Source: Dactylosporangium sp040689395
GTDB taxonomy: Bacteria > Actinomycetota > Actinomycetes > Mycobacteriales > Micromonosporaceae
Reading direction: 5' to 3'
Assembly: GCF_040689395.1 (NCBI RefSeq)
Contig: NZ_JBFAZX010000021.1
Coordinates: 1-64,000, forward strand
Length of the DNA: 64,000 nt
Shown here: in pieces, positions 44,463-52,540 of the stretch
Position numbering within the stretch: position 1 is the stretch's first letter
How the letters are laid out: the number at the start of each line of letters is the position of its first letter
Notes under the pieces: generated by a model
Seen by the model: the letters and a program-made list of their open reading frames with translations, nothing else
Databases searched by the model: none
Told to the model about the DNA's origin: nothing
Program-made: the position numbers and the translations under genes

Positions 44463-45272
44463 ATGACATCGTTCGACGATCACGAGCGGTTGCGGTGGGC
44501 GGGACGCGCGGCGGCGTATCAGCGCAGTTTCGCAGCGCTGTGTGCCTATCCCTCGGAGGCCTTGCTGGATGCGGCGGGCGTCGAGGCCGGCCATCGGATG
44601 CTGGATGCTGGCACCGGCCCCGGAACCCTCGCCGCTCTGGCATGCGCACGTGGCGCTGCCGTCGTGGCTGTCGACGCGGAGCCGAGCATGGTGGACCTGG
44701 CACGCCTGCGGGTTCCCGAAGCCGAAGTCCGCCAAGCGACGCTGCCGAACCTGCCGTTCGCCGACGGGTGCTTCGACGCAGCCGTGGCTAACTTTGTGAT
44801 CAACCATGTCGGTGACCCTGCGGCCGCGGTTGTTGAACTTCGCCGCGTCGTGCGCCCCGGCGGACGGATCGCCGTGACAGTCTGGCCCTACCCCCAGCCA
44901 CCCCTGCAACGACTCTGGGGCGAGATCTTCAATGCCTCCGGCGCCTCACGCCCTGGCGCTATGCCCAGACTGGACGCCGACAAGGACTTTCCCCGCACTC
45001 CTGAGGGTCTCTCGGCGCTGCTGGCTGACGTCGGACTTTCCGATGTGCATTGCTACACAATCACCTGGACGCATCACACTGATCCAGAGGACTGGTGGAG
45101 CGGACCGGCCAACGGCATCGGCGCCCCGGGTCTGCTGATGGAACACCAGCCACCGACCATGATCACCCGCATTCGGCATGAATATGACAGGCTCACCGCC
45201 GCCTACCGCAGCGATGACGGGCTGCTCGCGTTGCCGACCGCCGCCCTGCTGGCATCCGCTGCCGTGTGCTGA
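44463..45272 (+). CDS. Class I SAM-dependent methyltransferase
   Basis: This methyltransferase has 269 residues. I start it at MTSFDDHERLRWAGRAAAYQRSF, the usual family start, because the open frame before it belongs to a TPR-protein remnant. The SAM motif is MLDAGTGPGTLAALACARGA, motif II VVAVDAEPSMVDLA, and the later motifs PNLPFADGCFDAAVANFVINHVGDP and LRRVVRPGGRIAVTVWP are clear. The group resembles ubiquinone/menaquinone-type or small-molecule methyltransferases. No pathway partner is adjacent; substrate unknown. Confidence 0.9.
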   Translation: MTSFDDHERLRWAGRAAAYQRSFAALCAYPSEALLDAAGVEAGHRMLDAGTGPGTLAALACARGAAVVAVDAEPSMVDLARLRVPEAEVRQATLPNLPFADGCFDAAVANFVINHVGDPAAAVVELRRVVRPGGRIAVTVWPYPQPPLQRLWGEIFNASGASRPGAMPRLDADKDFPRTPEGLSALLADVGLSDVHCYTITWTHHTDPEDWWSGPANGIGAPGLLMEHQPPTMITRIRHEYDRLTAAYRSDDGLLALPTAALLASAAVC

Positions 45273-45408
45273 CGGCTTGCGCTCATGCAGATGCAGTCAT
45301 TGTCTTGAGAGTGGGGTGCGGACTGTGCGGGCGGCGGTCACGTCGTGCTGCCAGGCGTCGCCCCCGGGCGACCTGTGCCGTTCCGCCGGGACTCCGGCCA
45401 CCAGTTGT

Positions 45409-45429
45409 CTAGCTTCCTAACATGCTAGC
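45409..45429. promoter_or_regulatory. TAGC/GCTA boxes upstream of the RHH gene
   Basis: CTAGC (45409-45413) and GCTAG (45424-45428) form an interrupted palindrome, with the octamer ATGCTAGC at 45422-45429 and a TAACAT -10-like hexamer at 45418-45423. The octamer recurs at 46016-46023 before the efflux gene. Probable autoregulatory operator of the RHH protein. Confidence 0.5.
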
Positions 45430-45434
45430 CTCTG

Positions 45435-45605
45435 ATGATGGGCGCGGAGGTCAAACAGTTCAACGTCTACCTGCCGGTGGATCTCATCAAAGAGGTCAAG
45501 CACCACGCCGTCGAAACCGAAATGTCGCTGTCGGCGCTTGTGGCGGAGGCGCTGGAAAGCTACCTGGCCGCCCACCGATCCGCATCAGCCGAGAAGGAGA
45601 CCTGA
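45435..45605 (+). CDS. Ribbon-helix-helix (CopG/Arc type) DNA-binding protein
   Basis: This 56-residue protein starts at the first of two adjacent ATG codons. It has the classic RHH pattern: a short strand VKQFNVYLPVDLIKEV, then helix HAVETEM, the turn SLSALVAEALESYL as second helix, and a short charged tail. RHH proteins dimerise and insert the strand into the DNA major groove, and act as antitoxins or small repressors. Its stop overlaps the start of the VOC gene (ATGA), so it is not a toxin-antitoxin pair but a regulator coupled to a VOC protein and, downstream, an efflux pump. Confidence 0.85.
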   Translation: MMGAEVKQFNVYLPVDLIKEVKHHAVETEMSLSALVAEALESYLAAHRSASAEKET

Positions 45606-45949
45606 TGACGACCGATGGCATCGAGGGTGTGTATCTCGAAACCCACAACTGGGGTAAGACGGCCAAGTTCCTCCAGGCGCTCGGGTTCAACGTCGAGTTC
45701 ACCTCCGACCACGGCTCCGGCCTTCTCCGCAACGGCTCCGGGCCATACGTGATTCTCAACGAGATTCCCGAGGATGAGCAGCCGCAGACCCAGGTGGTGT
45801 TGAAGGTTCCCGACGCCGAGAAGTTCCCGGCGGACACGACCCTCGACGTGGTGACCCCGTTCGAGGAGACGCACTACGGCACCCGGCGGATGATCGTCCG
45901 GGACCCCGACGGCCGGATCTGGAGTCTGGAGGCGCCGGCCGGAAAGTGA
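45605..45949 (+). CDS. VOC family (glyoxalase/bleomycin resistance fold) protein
   Basis: This is a 114-residue single-module VOC protein. It has the DGIEGVYLETHNWGKTAKFLQALGFNVEFTSDHGSGLLRNGSGPYVILNE start and the typical closing VRDPDGRIWSLEAP. Relatives bind metals, hydrolyse or sequester antibiotics, or act as glyoxalases. Translational coupling to an RHH repressor and proximity to a DHA2 efflux pump suggest a drug or xenobiotic resistance role. The metal ligands cannot be assigned with certainty. Confidence 0.88.
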   Translation: MTTDGIEGVYLETHNWGKTAKFLQALGFNVEFTSDHGSGLLRNGSGPYVILNEIPEDEQPQTQVVLKVPDAEKFPADTTLDVVTPFEETHYGTRRMIVRDPDGRIWSLEAPAGK

Positions 45950-46003
45950 GGCCGGGACTGCCGCATCGCGACGTCTGTGATTCACCTCCGGCGCGCTAAA
46001 TGG

Positions 46004-46023
46004 TAGCAAGCTAGAATGCTAGC
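46004..46023. promoter_or_regulatory. TAGC/GCTA boxes upstream of the DHA2 efflux gene
   Basis: TAGC-AA-GCTA (46004-46013) runs into the octamer ATGCTAGC (46016-46023), giving three TAGC/GCTA half-sites in 20 bases and a TAGAAT -10-like hexamer at 46012-46017. The octamer is identical to that before the RHH gene, so the same repressor probably controls both transcripts. Confidence 0.5.
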
Positions 46024-46070
46024 ATCGAGCGAAATGGGCGCCCACGACCGCGCACGAAGGGGCCAGAAGG

Positions 46071-47618
46071 ATGAAACGCCAATGGTGGACGCTCGTGGTC
46101 GTCTGCGCCGCGACGTTCATGCTGCTGCTGGACGTCACGATCGTGGTCGTCGCGCTGCCGGACGTGCAGCACGCGCTCGGCGCGACCTTCAGCGGCCTGC
46201 AGTGGACCACGGACGCGTACGCGTTGAGCCTCGCCGCGCTCCTGCTGACCGCAGGCTCGCTGGCCGACCAGTATGGACGCCGCCGGCTCTTCCTGATCGG
46301 CATGGTGATCTTCACGCTTGCCTCGCTGCTCTGCGGCGTCGCGCGGAGTCAGGAGATGCTCATCGGCTCCCGCGCCGTGCAGGGCGTCGGCGGGGCGATC
46401 CTGTTCACCACCTCGCTGGCACTGCTGGCCAGCACGTTCCGCGGACGCGACCGGGGCACCGCGTTCGGCATCTGGGGGGCGGTCGCCGGCGTCGCCACGG
46501 CGCTCGGCCCGATCCTCGGCGGCGTGATCACCAGTGGGATCAGCTGGCGCGGCATCTTCCTGGTGAACCTGCCGATCGGCATCGCAGCGGTGGTGCTGGC
46601 CGCGAGGCTGGTCGAGGAGTCCAAGGCGCCGCGCGCCTCCCGGATCGACGGTCTCGGCGTCGTCACGCTCACGATCGGGCTGTTCAGCCTGGTGTACGCG
46701 TTGGTCCGGGCCAGCGAGCGCGGCTGGGGCGAGCACGGCGTGCTGCTCTGCTTCGTGCTGGCCGCCGTGTTCCTGGTCGCCTTCGTCGTGGTCGAGTTTC
46801 GGGTCGCGGAGCCCATGTTCGACCTGTCGCTGCTGCGCACACCGACGTTCCTGGGCGGCTCGATCGCGGCGTTCGCGATGAACGCCTCGCTCTTCGCGAT
46901 GTTCCTCTACATCGTGCTGTACCTGCAGGACGACCTCGGCTTCAGCCCGCTGCAGACCGGCGCCCGGCTGCTGGTCAGCTCGGCCGCCACCCTGGTTGCC
47001 GCGATGGCGGCCGGCCGGCTGCTCAGCCAGGTGCCCACCAGGTGGCTGATCGGACCCGGCCTGGTCCTGGTCGGTGCGGGCCTGGTGCTCATGCGGGGCG
47101 TGTCGGCCGATTCGTCCTGGACCCACCTGATCCCCGGGTTCATCGTGTCCGGCATCGGCGCCGGCATGGTCAACCCGCCGCTCGCCTCGACCGCGATCGG
47201 CGTGGTCCCGGTGTGGAAGGCGGGCATGGCCTCCGGCGTCAACCAGACCTTCCGCCAGGTCGGCATCGCGGTCGGCATCGCCCTGTACGGCTCGCTGTTC
47301 AGTTCGGCGTTGGTCTCGGCGTTGCGCGACCACAGCTCGACGCTGCCCGGCGTCGAGCTCGACCGGACGGCCGATGCGGTGCGGATGGGCTCGGCCGGCC
47401 AGGCGATCGCGAGCGCCCCGGCCGGCCTGCGCGGCCAGTTGGCCGCCGCCCTGCACGAGAGCTTCGCCTCCGCGCTCAACGAGATCCTGCTCGCCAGCGG
47501 CCTGGTCGCCCTGGCCGGCGGGGTGCTCGCCGGCCTGCTGATCCGGCAGAAGGACTTCGTCGTTGCGCAACAGGCACCCGACCCGGCGGCCTCCGGGTCA
47601 CCGGCTCCCAGCCGCTGA
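46071..47618 (+). CDS. DHA2 family MFS drug efflux transporter (EmrB/QacA type)
   Basis: This 515-residue protein has about 14 membrane segments. Motif D1 is LLLDVTIVVVALPDVQHALGATFSGLQWTTDAYALSLAALLLTAGSLADQYGRRRLFLIG, which includes the A motif GSLADQYGRRR, and motif C is AVAGVATALGPILGGVITSGISWRGIFLVNLPIG. These define proton-driven multidrug exporters. AGAAGG precedes the ATG. It lies 121 bases after the VOC gene and carries the same ATGCTAGC box upstream. A hairpin terminator follows. Confidence 0.95.
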   Translation: MKRQWWTLVVVCAATFMLLLDVTIVVVALPDVQHALGATFSGLQWTTDAYALSLAALLLTAGSLADQYGRRRLFLIGMVIFTLASLLCGVARSQEMLIGSRAVQGVGGAILFTTSLALLASTFRGRDRGTAFGIWGAVAGVATALGPILGGVITSGISWRGIFLVNLPIGIAAVVLAARLVEESKAPRASRIDGLGVVTLTIGLFSLVYALVRASERGWGEHGVLLCFVLAAVFLVAFVVVEFRVAEPMFDLSLLRTPTFLGGSIAAFAMNASLFAMFLYIVLYLQDDLGFSPLQTGARLLVSSAATLVAAMAAGRLLSQVPTRWLIGPGLVLVGAGLVLMRGVSADSSWTHLIPGFIVSGIGAGMVNPPLASTAIGVVPVWKAGMASGVNQTFRQVGIAVGIALYGSLFSSALVSALRDHSSTLPGVELDRTADAVRMGSAGQAIASAPAGLRGQLAAALHESFASALNEILLASGLVALAGGVLAGLLIRQKDFVVAQQAPDPAASGSPAPSR

Positions 47619-47621
47619 CCG

Positions 47622-47647
47622 GCGGGGACGGCCAGCCCCGTCCCCGC
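47622..47647. terminator. Hairpin terminator after the efflux gene
   Basis: GCGGGGACGG (47622-47631) pairs perfectly with CCGTCCCCGC (47638-47647) across a six-base loop, three bases after the efflux gene stop, between convergent genes. Confidence 0.7.
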
Positions 47648-47712
47648 GGCAGAGGCGCCCGCGCGGGCCGGTCCGGGCGGCCGCCCCCGACGCCGAGGGC
47701 GGCCGCGTGCGG

Positions 47713-48723
47713 TCACAGCCGCAGACCGGTGCCGTGCACGCCGTACTCGTCGATGAGGGCCAGTTCCGGCTCGGTCAGCGGCGGGAAGCTCAGCGCCTGG
47801 ATGTTGTGCTCCAGCTGCCAGGTCGAACTGGCGCCGACAAGCGCCGAGGTCACCTGCGGCTGGCGCAGCACCCATTGCAGCGCCAGCTGGGCCAGCGACT
47901 GGCCGCGTTCGGCGGCGATGCGGTTGAGCGCCGCGGCCCGCTGCCGGTAGGTGTCGTCGATGACGTCGGGCGACAGGAACGGGCTGTCCTGGGCCCGCGC
48001 ACCGTCCGGGATGCCGTCGAGGTACTTGGCCGTGAGCAGGCCCTGGGCCAGCGGCGAGTAGACGACGAGGCCGAAGCCGTCCTCGGCGGAGAGCTTGAGC
48101 AGGCCGTTCAGTTCCGGGCGGCGGTCGAAGATGGAGTACCGCGGCTGGTGCACGAGCAGCGGCACGCCCGCCTGGCGCAACAGCACGGCCGCCTCGTGCG
48201 CCCGCTCGGGCGCGTAGTTGGAGATTCCGACGTACAGCGCCTTGCCCTGCTGGACCGCGCTGACGAGCGCGCCGACGGTCTCCTCCAGCGGCGTGGTCAG
48301 GTCGGGGCTGTGGCTGTAGAAGATGTCGACGTGGTCGGTGCCGAGGTCGCGCAGGCTGTGCTCGAGCGAGGTGAGCAGCGACTTGCGGGAGCCGCCCTTG
48401 GAGTAGGGGCCGGGCCCGATCGGGTTGCCCGCCTTCGTCGTCAGGATCAGCTCGTCGCGGTACGGCGCCAGGTCCGCGCGCAGGAGGCGGCCGAAGACCT
48501 GCTGGGCGGCGCGGTGCGGCGGGCCGTACCGGTCGGCGTTGTCGAAATGGGTGATGCCGAGGTCGAAGGCGCGCAGCAGGATCTCGCGCTGGGTCGCGTA
48601 GGAGCGGTCGGTGCCGAACTTCTGCCACAGGCCGAAGGAGATCGCCGGCAGGTCGAGGCCGGAGTTGCCGGCCCGGCGGTACTCCAGCCGCTCGTAGCGG
48701 TCCTCGGCCGCGCTGTAGGTCAT
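47713..48723 (-). CDS. Aldo/keto reductase (YghZ/MgrA-like)
   Basis: This NADPH-dependent reductase has 336 residues. The catalytic set is visible: Asp in ITHFDNADRYGPP with Tyr in the same segment, Lys in LILTTKAGNP and His in FYSHSPD. The C-terminal cofactor-binding stretch is TSALVGASSTWQLEHN. The group includes L-glyceraldehyde-3-phosphate reductase and beta subunits of K+ channels. It is the last gene of the leftward monooxygenase operon, translationally coupled to a 31-residue ORF. Reduction of an aldehyde released by organosulfur cleavage is a reasonable guess. Confidence 0.93.
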   Translation of the reverse strand: MTYSAAEDRYERLEYRRAGNSGLDLPAISFGLWQKFGTDRSYATQREILLRAFDLGITHFDNADRYGPPHRAAQQVFGRLLRADLAPYRDELILTTKAGNPIGPGPYSKGGSRKSLLTSLEHSLRDLGTDHVDIFYSHSPDLTTPLEETVGALVSAVQQGKALYVGISNYAPERAHEAAVLLRQAGVPLLVHQPRYSIFDRRPELNGLLKLSAEDGFGLVVYSPLAQGLLTAKYLDGIPDGARAQDSPFLSPDVIDDTYRQRAAALNRIAAERGQSLAQLALQWVLRQPQVTSALVGASSTWQLEHNIQALSFPPLTEPELALIDEYGVHGTGLRL

Positions 48724-48815
48724 CGCTGCGGCTCCTCACCGCGACGCAGGGTGACCGGCTGCGACGACGGGGTGTCGTGGCCGGTGTCGCGCTCCAGGTG
48801 CGTCGTGTCGGTCAT
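48720..48815 (-). CDS. 31-residue hydrophilic peptide between monooxygenase and reductase
   Basis: This tiny gene begins at an ATG with GGAG six bases upstream, only ten bases after the stop of the preceding acyl-CoA dehydrogenase-fold gene, and its stop overlaps the reductase start (ATGA). The peptide is hydrophilic (MTDTTHLERDTGHDT start, LRRGEEPQR end), without cysteines or hydrophobic segments. It may exist to couple translation of the reductase, or be a small accessory protein. The strong ribosome binding site argues that it is translated. Confidence 0.6.
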   Translation of the reverse strand: MTDTTHLERDTGHDTPSSQPVTLRRGEEPQR

Positions 48816-48825
48816 ACGGATCTCC

Positions 48826-50040
48826 TCAGAACAGTCCGGTGGTGGGTGGGTCTTCGCCGGTCAGGTGGAACGCGCCCGTCACGGCCGCCTTCCACTGCCT
48901 GGGATTGTGGTTCGCGGCGGTGCGGGCGTTGCGCCAGTGCCGGTCGAAGCCCAGGTCACGGTCGGTGATCGAGCCTCCCCCGACGTCGAAGAGCAGCTCG
49001 GTGGCTCGCAGCGCCGACTCGATGGCGATCACCGCGGTCTGCGCGACGGTGACCGCGGCCTCCGCGGCGGCGGCCCGCGCGGGCGCGCCGGTCAGGCCGC
49101 GCACGGCCTGCAACGCCTCGCCCGCGAGCAGCACGACCGACCGGGCCGCATGGGCGCGGGCGGCGATCTCGCCGACGGTGTGCCGCACGTACGGATCCTC
49201 GGTGCTGCGGGCCGCGGTGCTGTGCTTGATCGGCCGGGCCTTCTCCCGGACGAACCAGACCGCGTCGTCCAGCGCCGCGGCGGCGATGCCGGCCTGGATC
49301 GCGGCCAGGTACAGCTGCGCGAACGAGCCGGGCCACGGGGTGTCGCGCCGGGCCTCGTCCCAGGCGACGACCTCGTCGGCCGACAACCGCACGTTGACCA
49401 GCCGCGTGGTGCCGCTGGCGGTCAGCCGCTGCCCGACGGCGTCGAAGTCGTCGAGGCGCTGCACCCCCTCGCGGTCCACCGGCACGGTGAAGCTCAGCAC
49501 GGTCCCGTCCTCGGCCGTGGCCGTGGCACTGAACCACGACGCGTACAGCCCCCCGGTGGAGTAGTACTTCTCGCCGTTGACGACGTAGCCGTCGCCGTCG
49601 CGGCGGATGGTGGTGTGCACCACCCCGCTGGGGCCACCGGAGCGTTCGTTGGCGGTGCCGGAGAACAGGTCCCCGTTGTGCAGCCGGCGTAGCAGCGCCG
49701 AGCGGTTGGGCAGGTCGCGGCGGCTCGCCACCTGGTTGGCGGTGAGAAAGCTGCTGCGTAGTGCCTGGGCCACGTTGGAGTCGGCCCGGGCGATGGCGAT
49801 GATCAGGTCGGCGACGTCACGCACCGAGCCGTCGGCGCCGCCGTCATCGGCCGGGATGCCGATCAGGGTGATGCGCGCCTCGGTGAGCGCCCGGACGTCA
49901 TCGAAGGCGTACACCCGCTCCCGCTCGCGCTGCGCGGCGCCGGACTGCAGGCGGCGCAGGATGGGCTCGGCGGCGGCGCGGATGCTCGCGACGGTGTGCC
50001 GCCGCGCGCTACGGCCGGCGTGGATGAGATTGGCCGTCAC
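48826..50040 (-). CDS. Acyl-CoA dehydrogenase-fold flavin monooxygenase (DszC/SfnB-like)
   Basis: This protein has 404 residues. It shows IGIPADDGGADGSVRDVADLIIAIARADSNVAQALRS, the GYVVNGEKYYSTGGLYASWFSATA middle domain, and a C-terminal DLGFDRHWRNARTAANHNPRQWKAA tail, the HWRN...HNP signature shared with DszC-like sulfur oxygenases and with the protein encoded at 30.9 kb. It probably oxygenates an organosulfur or related compound with FMNH2 from a separate reductase. It overlaps the LLM gene upstream by four bases. Confidence 0.88.
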   Translation of the reverse strand: MTANLIHAGRSARRHTVASIRAAAEPILRRLQSGAAQRERERVYAFDDVRALTEARITLIGIPADDGGADGSVRDVADLIIAIARADSNVAQALRSSFLTANQVASRRDLPNRSALLRRLHNGDLFSGTANERSGGPSGVVHTTIRRDGDGYVVNGEKYYSTGGLYASWFSATATAEDGTVLSFTVPVDREGVQRLDDFDAVGQRLTASGTTRLVNVRLSADEVVAWDEARRDTPWPGSFAQLYLAAIQAGIAAAALDDAVWFVREKARPIKHSTAARSTEDPYVRHTVGEIAARAHAARSVVLLAGEALQAVRGLTGAPARAAAAEAAVTVAQTAVIAIESALRATELLFDVGGGSITDRDLGFDRHWRNARTAANHNPRQWKAAVTGAFHLTGEDPPTTGLF

Positions 50041-50972
50041 GACGCCACCGCCACGCTCTCGCGCAGGCCCAGCGCGGCCCGCAGGGTCGCCGGTCGCGGC
50101 GCGCCGGCGTCCACCAGCTGCGGCACCAGGTTACGCAGCACGGCGAGGGCCGGCCCGGTGCCGCCGCCGGGCACGAGTTCGAGCCCGTCGAGGCGGTGCT
50201 CGGCCGCCCAGGCGAGCAGGGGTGCCGCGCCGGGCGGATCTCCGGGTGCGACCGCGACCCGGCCGAGCAGCGCGACGTCCCGGCGGACCCGTCCGGCGCG
50301 CTGCAGGGCCTCCGCGAGGGCCGCGTCGGCGCCGGGCGCCGCCGCCGCGTCGACCACGACGACGTCGGCGGACTCGGCGACCGCGGCCGCGTCCAGGGCG
50401 TCGAGGTCGGCGACGACGACCGGGCGGCCCTGCACCGACGAGGGGCCGTCCAGCGGCCCGGCGACGCGGTAGAAGACGCCCTCGTGGTCGATCGGGGCGA
50501 TGAGCGTGTCGTCGACGACGACACCGCCGTCCTGGTCGCCCACGAGGGCGGTGCGCGGGAACGACTCCCACAGCCGGGTCAGCACCCGGGCGTACTCCGC
50601 CCAGCGCCGGGCGGGGCCGGCGGCGCCGGGGTCGGGCGCGGTCGCCTCGCTCACCTCGTCGCCGTCGCCGGCCAGCAGGGCGACGCCGGCCCGCCCGCCG
50701 GTGGCCCGGTCGAGCGAGAGCACCCGCCGGGCGGCGTTGTAGGGCGCGTTGTGGGTGGTCGGCAGCTCGGCGACGTAGCCGACACCGCCGTGCACGCCGG
50801 CGAGGTACGCGGCGACGACGGTCGGATCGAGCGCCCGGCCCGCGGCCGTGCCGTCGGCGATCCGGATCGCCGCGACGCCGGCGGCCTCGGCGGCCTCGGC
50901 GACGGTGACGGCGTCGCGCAGCGCCACCGCCCGCGGGCCGACGCTGATGGTCAACAGGACGGGGATGCTCAT
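50037..50972 (-). CDS. Short, divergent LLM class flavin-dependent oxidoreductase
   Basis: This 311-residue luciferase-like protein is shorter than the NtaA-type neighbour. It keeps the barrel start (ALRDAVTVAEAAEAAGVAAIRIADG), the NAARRVLSLDRATGGRAGVALL segment equivalent to the SLDhxSxGR motif, and WAEYARVLTRLWESFP. Several stretches are Ala/Asp-rich and degenerate, and an insertion present in larger LLM enzymes is missing. It may be a partner subunit or a diverging copy rather than a full catalyst. It overlaps both neighbouring genes by four bases. Confidence 0.8.
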   Translation of the reverse strand: MSIPVLLTISVGPRAVALRDAVTVAEAAEAAGVAAIRIADGTAAGRALDPTVVAAYLAGVHGGVGYVAELPTTHNAPYNAARRVLSLDRATGGRAGVALLAGDGDEVSEATAPDPGAAGPARRWAEYARVLTRLWESFPRTALVGDQDGGVVVDDTLIAPIDHEGVFYRVAGPLDGPSSVQGRPVVVADLDALDAAAVAESADVVVVDAAAAPGADAALAEALQRAGRVRRDVALLGRVAVAPGDPPGAAPLLAWAAEHRLDGLELVPGGGTGPALAVLRNLVPQLVDAGAPRPATLRAALGLRESVAVAS

Positions 50973-52204
50973 GAGGGGACCACTTCCAGGTGTCGGCCGG
51001 AGGGGACCGGGGGCAGGCCCAGCCCGAGATGCCCGCGCAGCGTCGTGCCGTCGTACTCGGTGCGGAACAGCCCGCGGCGCTGCAGCTCTGGTATCACGTG
51101 ATCGGCGAAGTCGTCGAAGCCGGAGGGCAGCACGTCGGGCATCACGTTGAAGCCGTCGGCGGCGCCGGCGTGGAACCACCGTTCGATGTCGTCGGCGATC
51201 TGCTCGGGCGTGCCCGTGACGATGCGGTGCCCGCCCCCGCCGGAGAGCTTCTTGAGCAGCTGCCCGAGGGTCGGCCGCTCGGCGTCGATGATCGCCTTGA
51301 CGACGCGGTAGAAGCTCTGCGAACCGCCGGCCTCGTCGGGGTCGACGAGCAGCTCGGCCGGGATCGGGTCGTCGTCGCGCAGGCCGTCGAGGGAGATCCC
51401 GAGCTGGCCGGCGAGCCGGCCGCGGGCGTAGGCGTCCGGCAGGATCTCGTCGAGCAGCTCGCGGCGGGCCCTGGCCTCGGCCTCGGTGGCGCCGACGACG
51501 GTCGACAGGCCGGGCAGGACCACGATCTCCTCGGGTCGCCGGCCGAACCGGGCGGCGCCGGCGCGGATCTCGGCGCGGAACGCGCGGGCGTGGCCGAGGT
51601 CCTGGTCGGCGGAGAAGATGACCTCGCCGACCCGCGAGGCGAGCCGGCGGCCGGCGCTGGAGCCGCCGGCCTGCACCACGACCGGGCGGACCTGGGGCGA
51701 GACCAGGTCGGTCCGCTGCGCCCAGGCGGCGACGACCTGCTCGGTGAACACGGCGGCCCGGCGGTACCGCAGCGCGTGCTCCGGTTCGCCGGGCCGGCCG
51801 AAGTTGCGGGCCGCGATGGGCCCGGCGGTCGTCACGACGTTCCAGCCGAAGCGGCCGCCGCTGACGTAGTCGAGGTCGCCGAGCCGGCGGGCCAGCTCCA
51901 CCGGGTCGTTGTACGACGAGGAGAGCGTCCCGATGAGCCCGATGTGTTCGGTCTGGGCGGCGATACGCGCCAGGACGGTGGTCGGCTCCAGGCTGTTGCC
52001 GGGCCGGTGCCGCACGGACGGATCCAGGGCGGGGCCGTCGGCCAGGAACACCGCGTCGAGCTTGGCCCGCTCGGCCTTGCGCGCGATCGACGTGTAGTGC
52101 TCGATGGTGTAAGCGGCGGTGGCGTCGGTGCCGGGGAAGCGCCACGAGCCGCCGAAGACGCCGGCGTTGAGGATGTTGACGTTGATGTGCAGCTGACGCG
52201 GCAT
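50969..52204 (-). CDS. LLM class flavin-dependent monooxygenase (NtaA/SnaA/DszA family)
   Basis: This 411-residue monooxygenase is of the NtaA group. It shows HINVNILNAGVFGGSWRFPGTD, KLDAVFLADGPAL, HIGLIGTLSSSYNDPVELARRLGDLDYVSGGRFGWNVVTTAG and ALRYRRAAVFTEQVVAAW, and ends with FADHVIPELQRRGLFRTEYDGTTLRGHLGL. It requires FMNH2 from a reductase not seen nearby. GAGGAG precedes the ATG closely. It is the first complete enzyme gene of the leftward operon that continues with a short LLM protein, a DszC-like protein, a 31-residue peptide and a reductase. Confidence 0.93.
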   Translation of the reverse strand: MPRQLHINVNILNAGVFGGSWRFPGTDATAAYTIEHYTSIARKAERAKLDAVFLADGPALDPSVRHRPGNSLEPTTVLARIAAQTEHIGLIGTLSSSYNDPVELARRLGDLDYVSGGRFGWNVVTTAGPIAARNFGRPGEPEHALRYRRAAVFTEQVVAAWAQRTDLVSPQVRPVVVQAGGSSAGRRLASRVGEVIFSADQDLGHARAFRAEIRAGAARFGRRPEEIVVLPGLSTVVGATEAEARARRELLDEILPDAYARGRLAGQLGISLDGLRDDDPIPAELLVDPDEAGGSQSFYRVVKAIIDAERPTLGQLLKKLSGGGGHRIVTGTPEQIADDIERWFHAGAADGFNVMPDVLPSGFDDFADHVIPELQRRGLFRTEYDGTTLRGHLGLGLPPVPSGRHLEVVPS

Positions 52205-52214
52205 GTCGCGCTCC

Positions 52215-52442
52215 TCACTGTGCGCCGGCGCGGGCGAGCCCCGCGCCGGGAATCGCGGCCAGCAGTGCTCGGGTGTAGTCGTGCCGCGGCGCCCGGAACA
52301 CCCGCTCGACGGGGCCGGTCTCGACCACGACGCCGCCGCGCACGACGGTGCCGTCATCGGCGGTCAAGCGCACGACGCTGACCGGCTCGCCGGTCGCGAC
52401 CAGGACAGCGGCCGGCCGGTGGCGGTGTCGGTTGGTGGTCAT
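52215..52442 (-). pseudogene. C-terminal remnant of an oligopeptide-type ABC ATPase at the operon head
   Basis: This 75-residue frame ends GGVVVETGPVERVFRAPRHDYTRALLAAIPGAG, the conserved tail of Opp/Dpp ATPases after the H-loop. About 20 unrelated His/Arg-rich residues precede it, and Walker A, signature and Walker B are all absent, so it cannot be an ATPase. Its stop is ten bases before the LLM gene with GGAG between. It is probably the stump of a deleted transporter gene, now serving as an upstream reading frame of the operon. Confidence 0.6.
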
Positions 52443-52502
52443 CACAGTGGCCCAATCTTGTTGTGTCGTCGGGACCTCCGGGCAGGTAATCATAGTAAAT
52501 CC

Positions 52503-52540
52503 ATAGAGTTGATATTCTATTTAACCTATAGAGTTAATAT
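52503..52540. promoter_or_regulatory. AT-rich direct repeats in the divergent monooxygenase promoter
   Basis: ATAGAGTTGATAT (52503-52515) and ATAGAGTTAATAT (52528-52540) match at 12 of 13 positions, 25 bases apart, in a strikingly AT-rich island between two divergent monooxygenase operons. This spacing suits a regulator binding as a dimer of dimers, such as LysR. -10-like TATAGA and TAATAT hexamers overlap the repeats. Confidence 0.55.

Noticed and set aside
45435..45949. RHH gene plus VOC gene as a toxin-antitoxin pair
   Set aside because: The second protein has a clear VOC fold pattern, not a toxin family, and an efflux gene shares the operator boxes.
46011..48739. Very long antisense frames opposite the efflux pump and reductase genes
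   Set aside because: They are Arg/Gln/Asp/Pro-rich without any domain and mirror the third-position GC bias of the real genes on the other strand.
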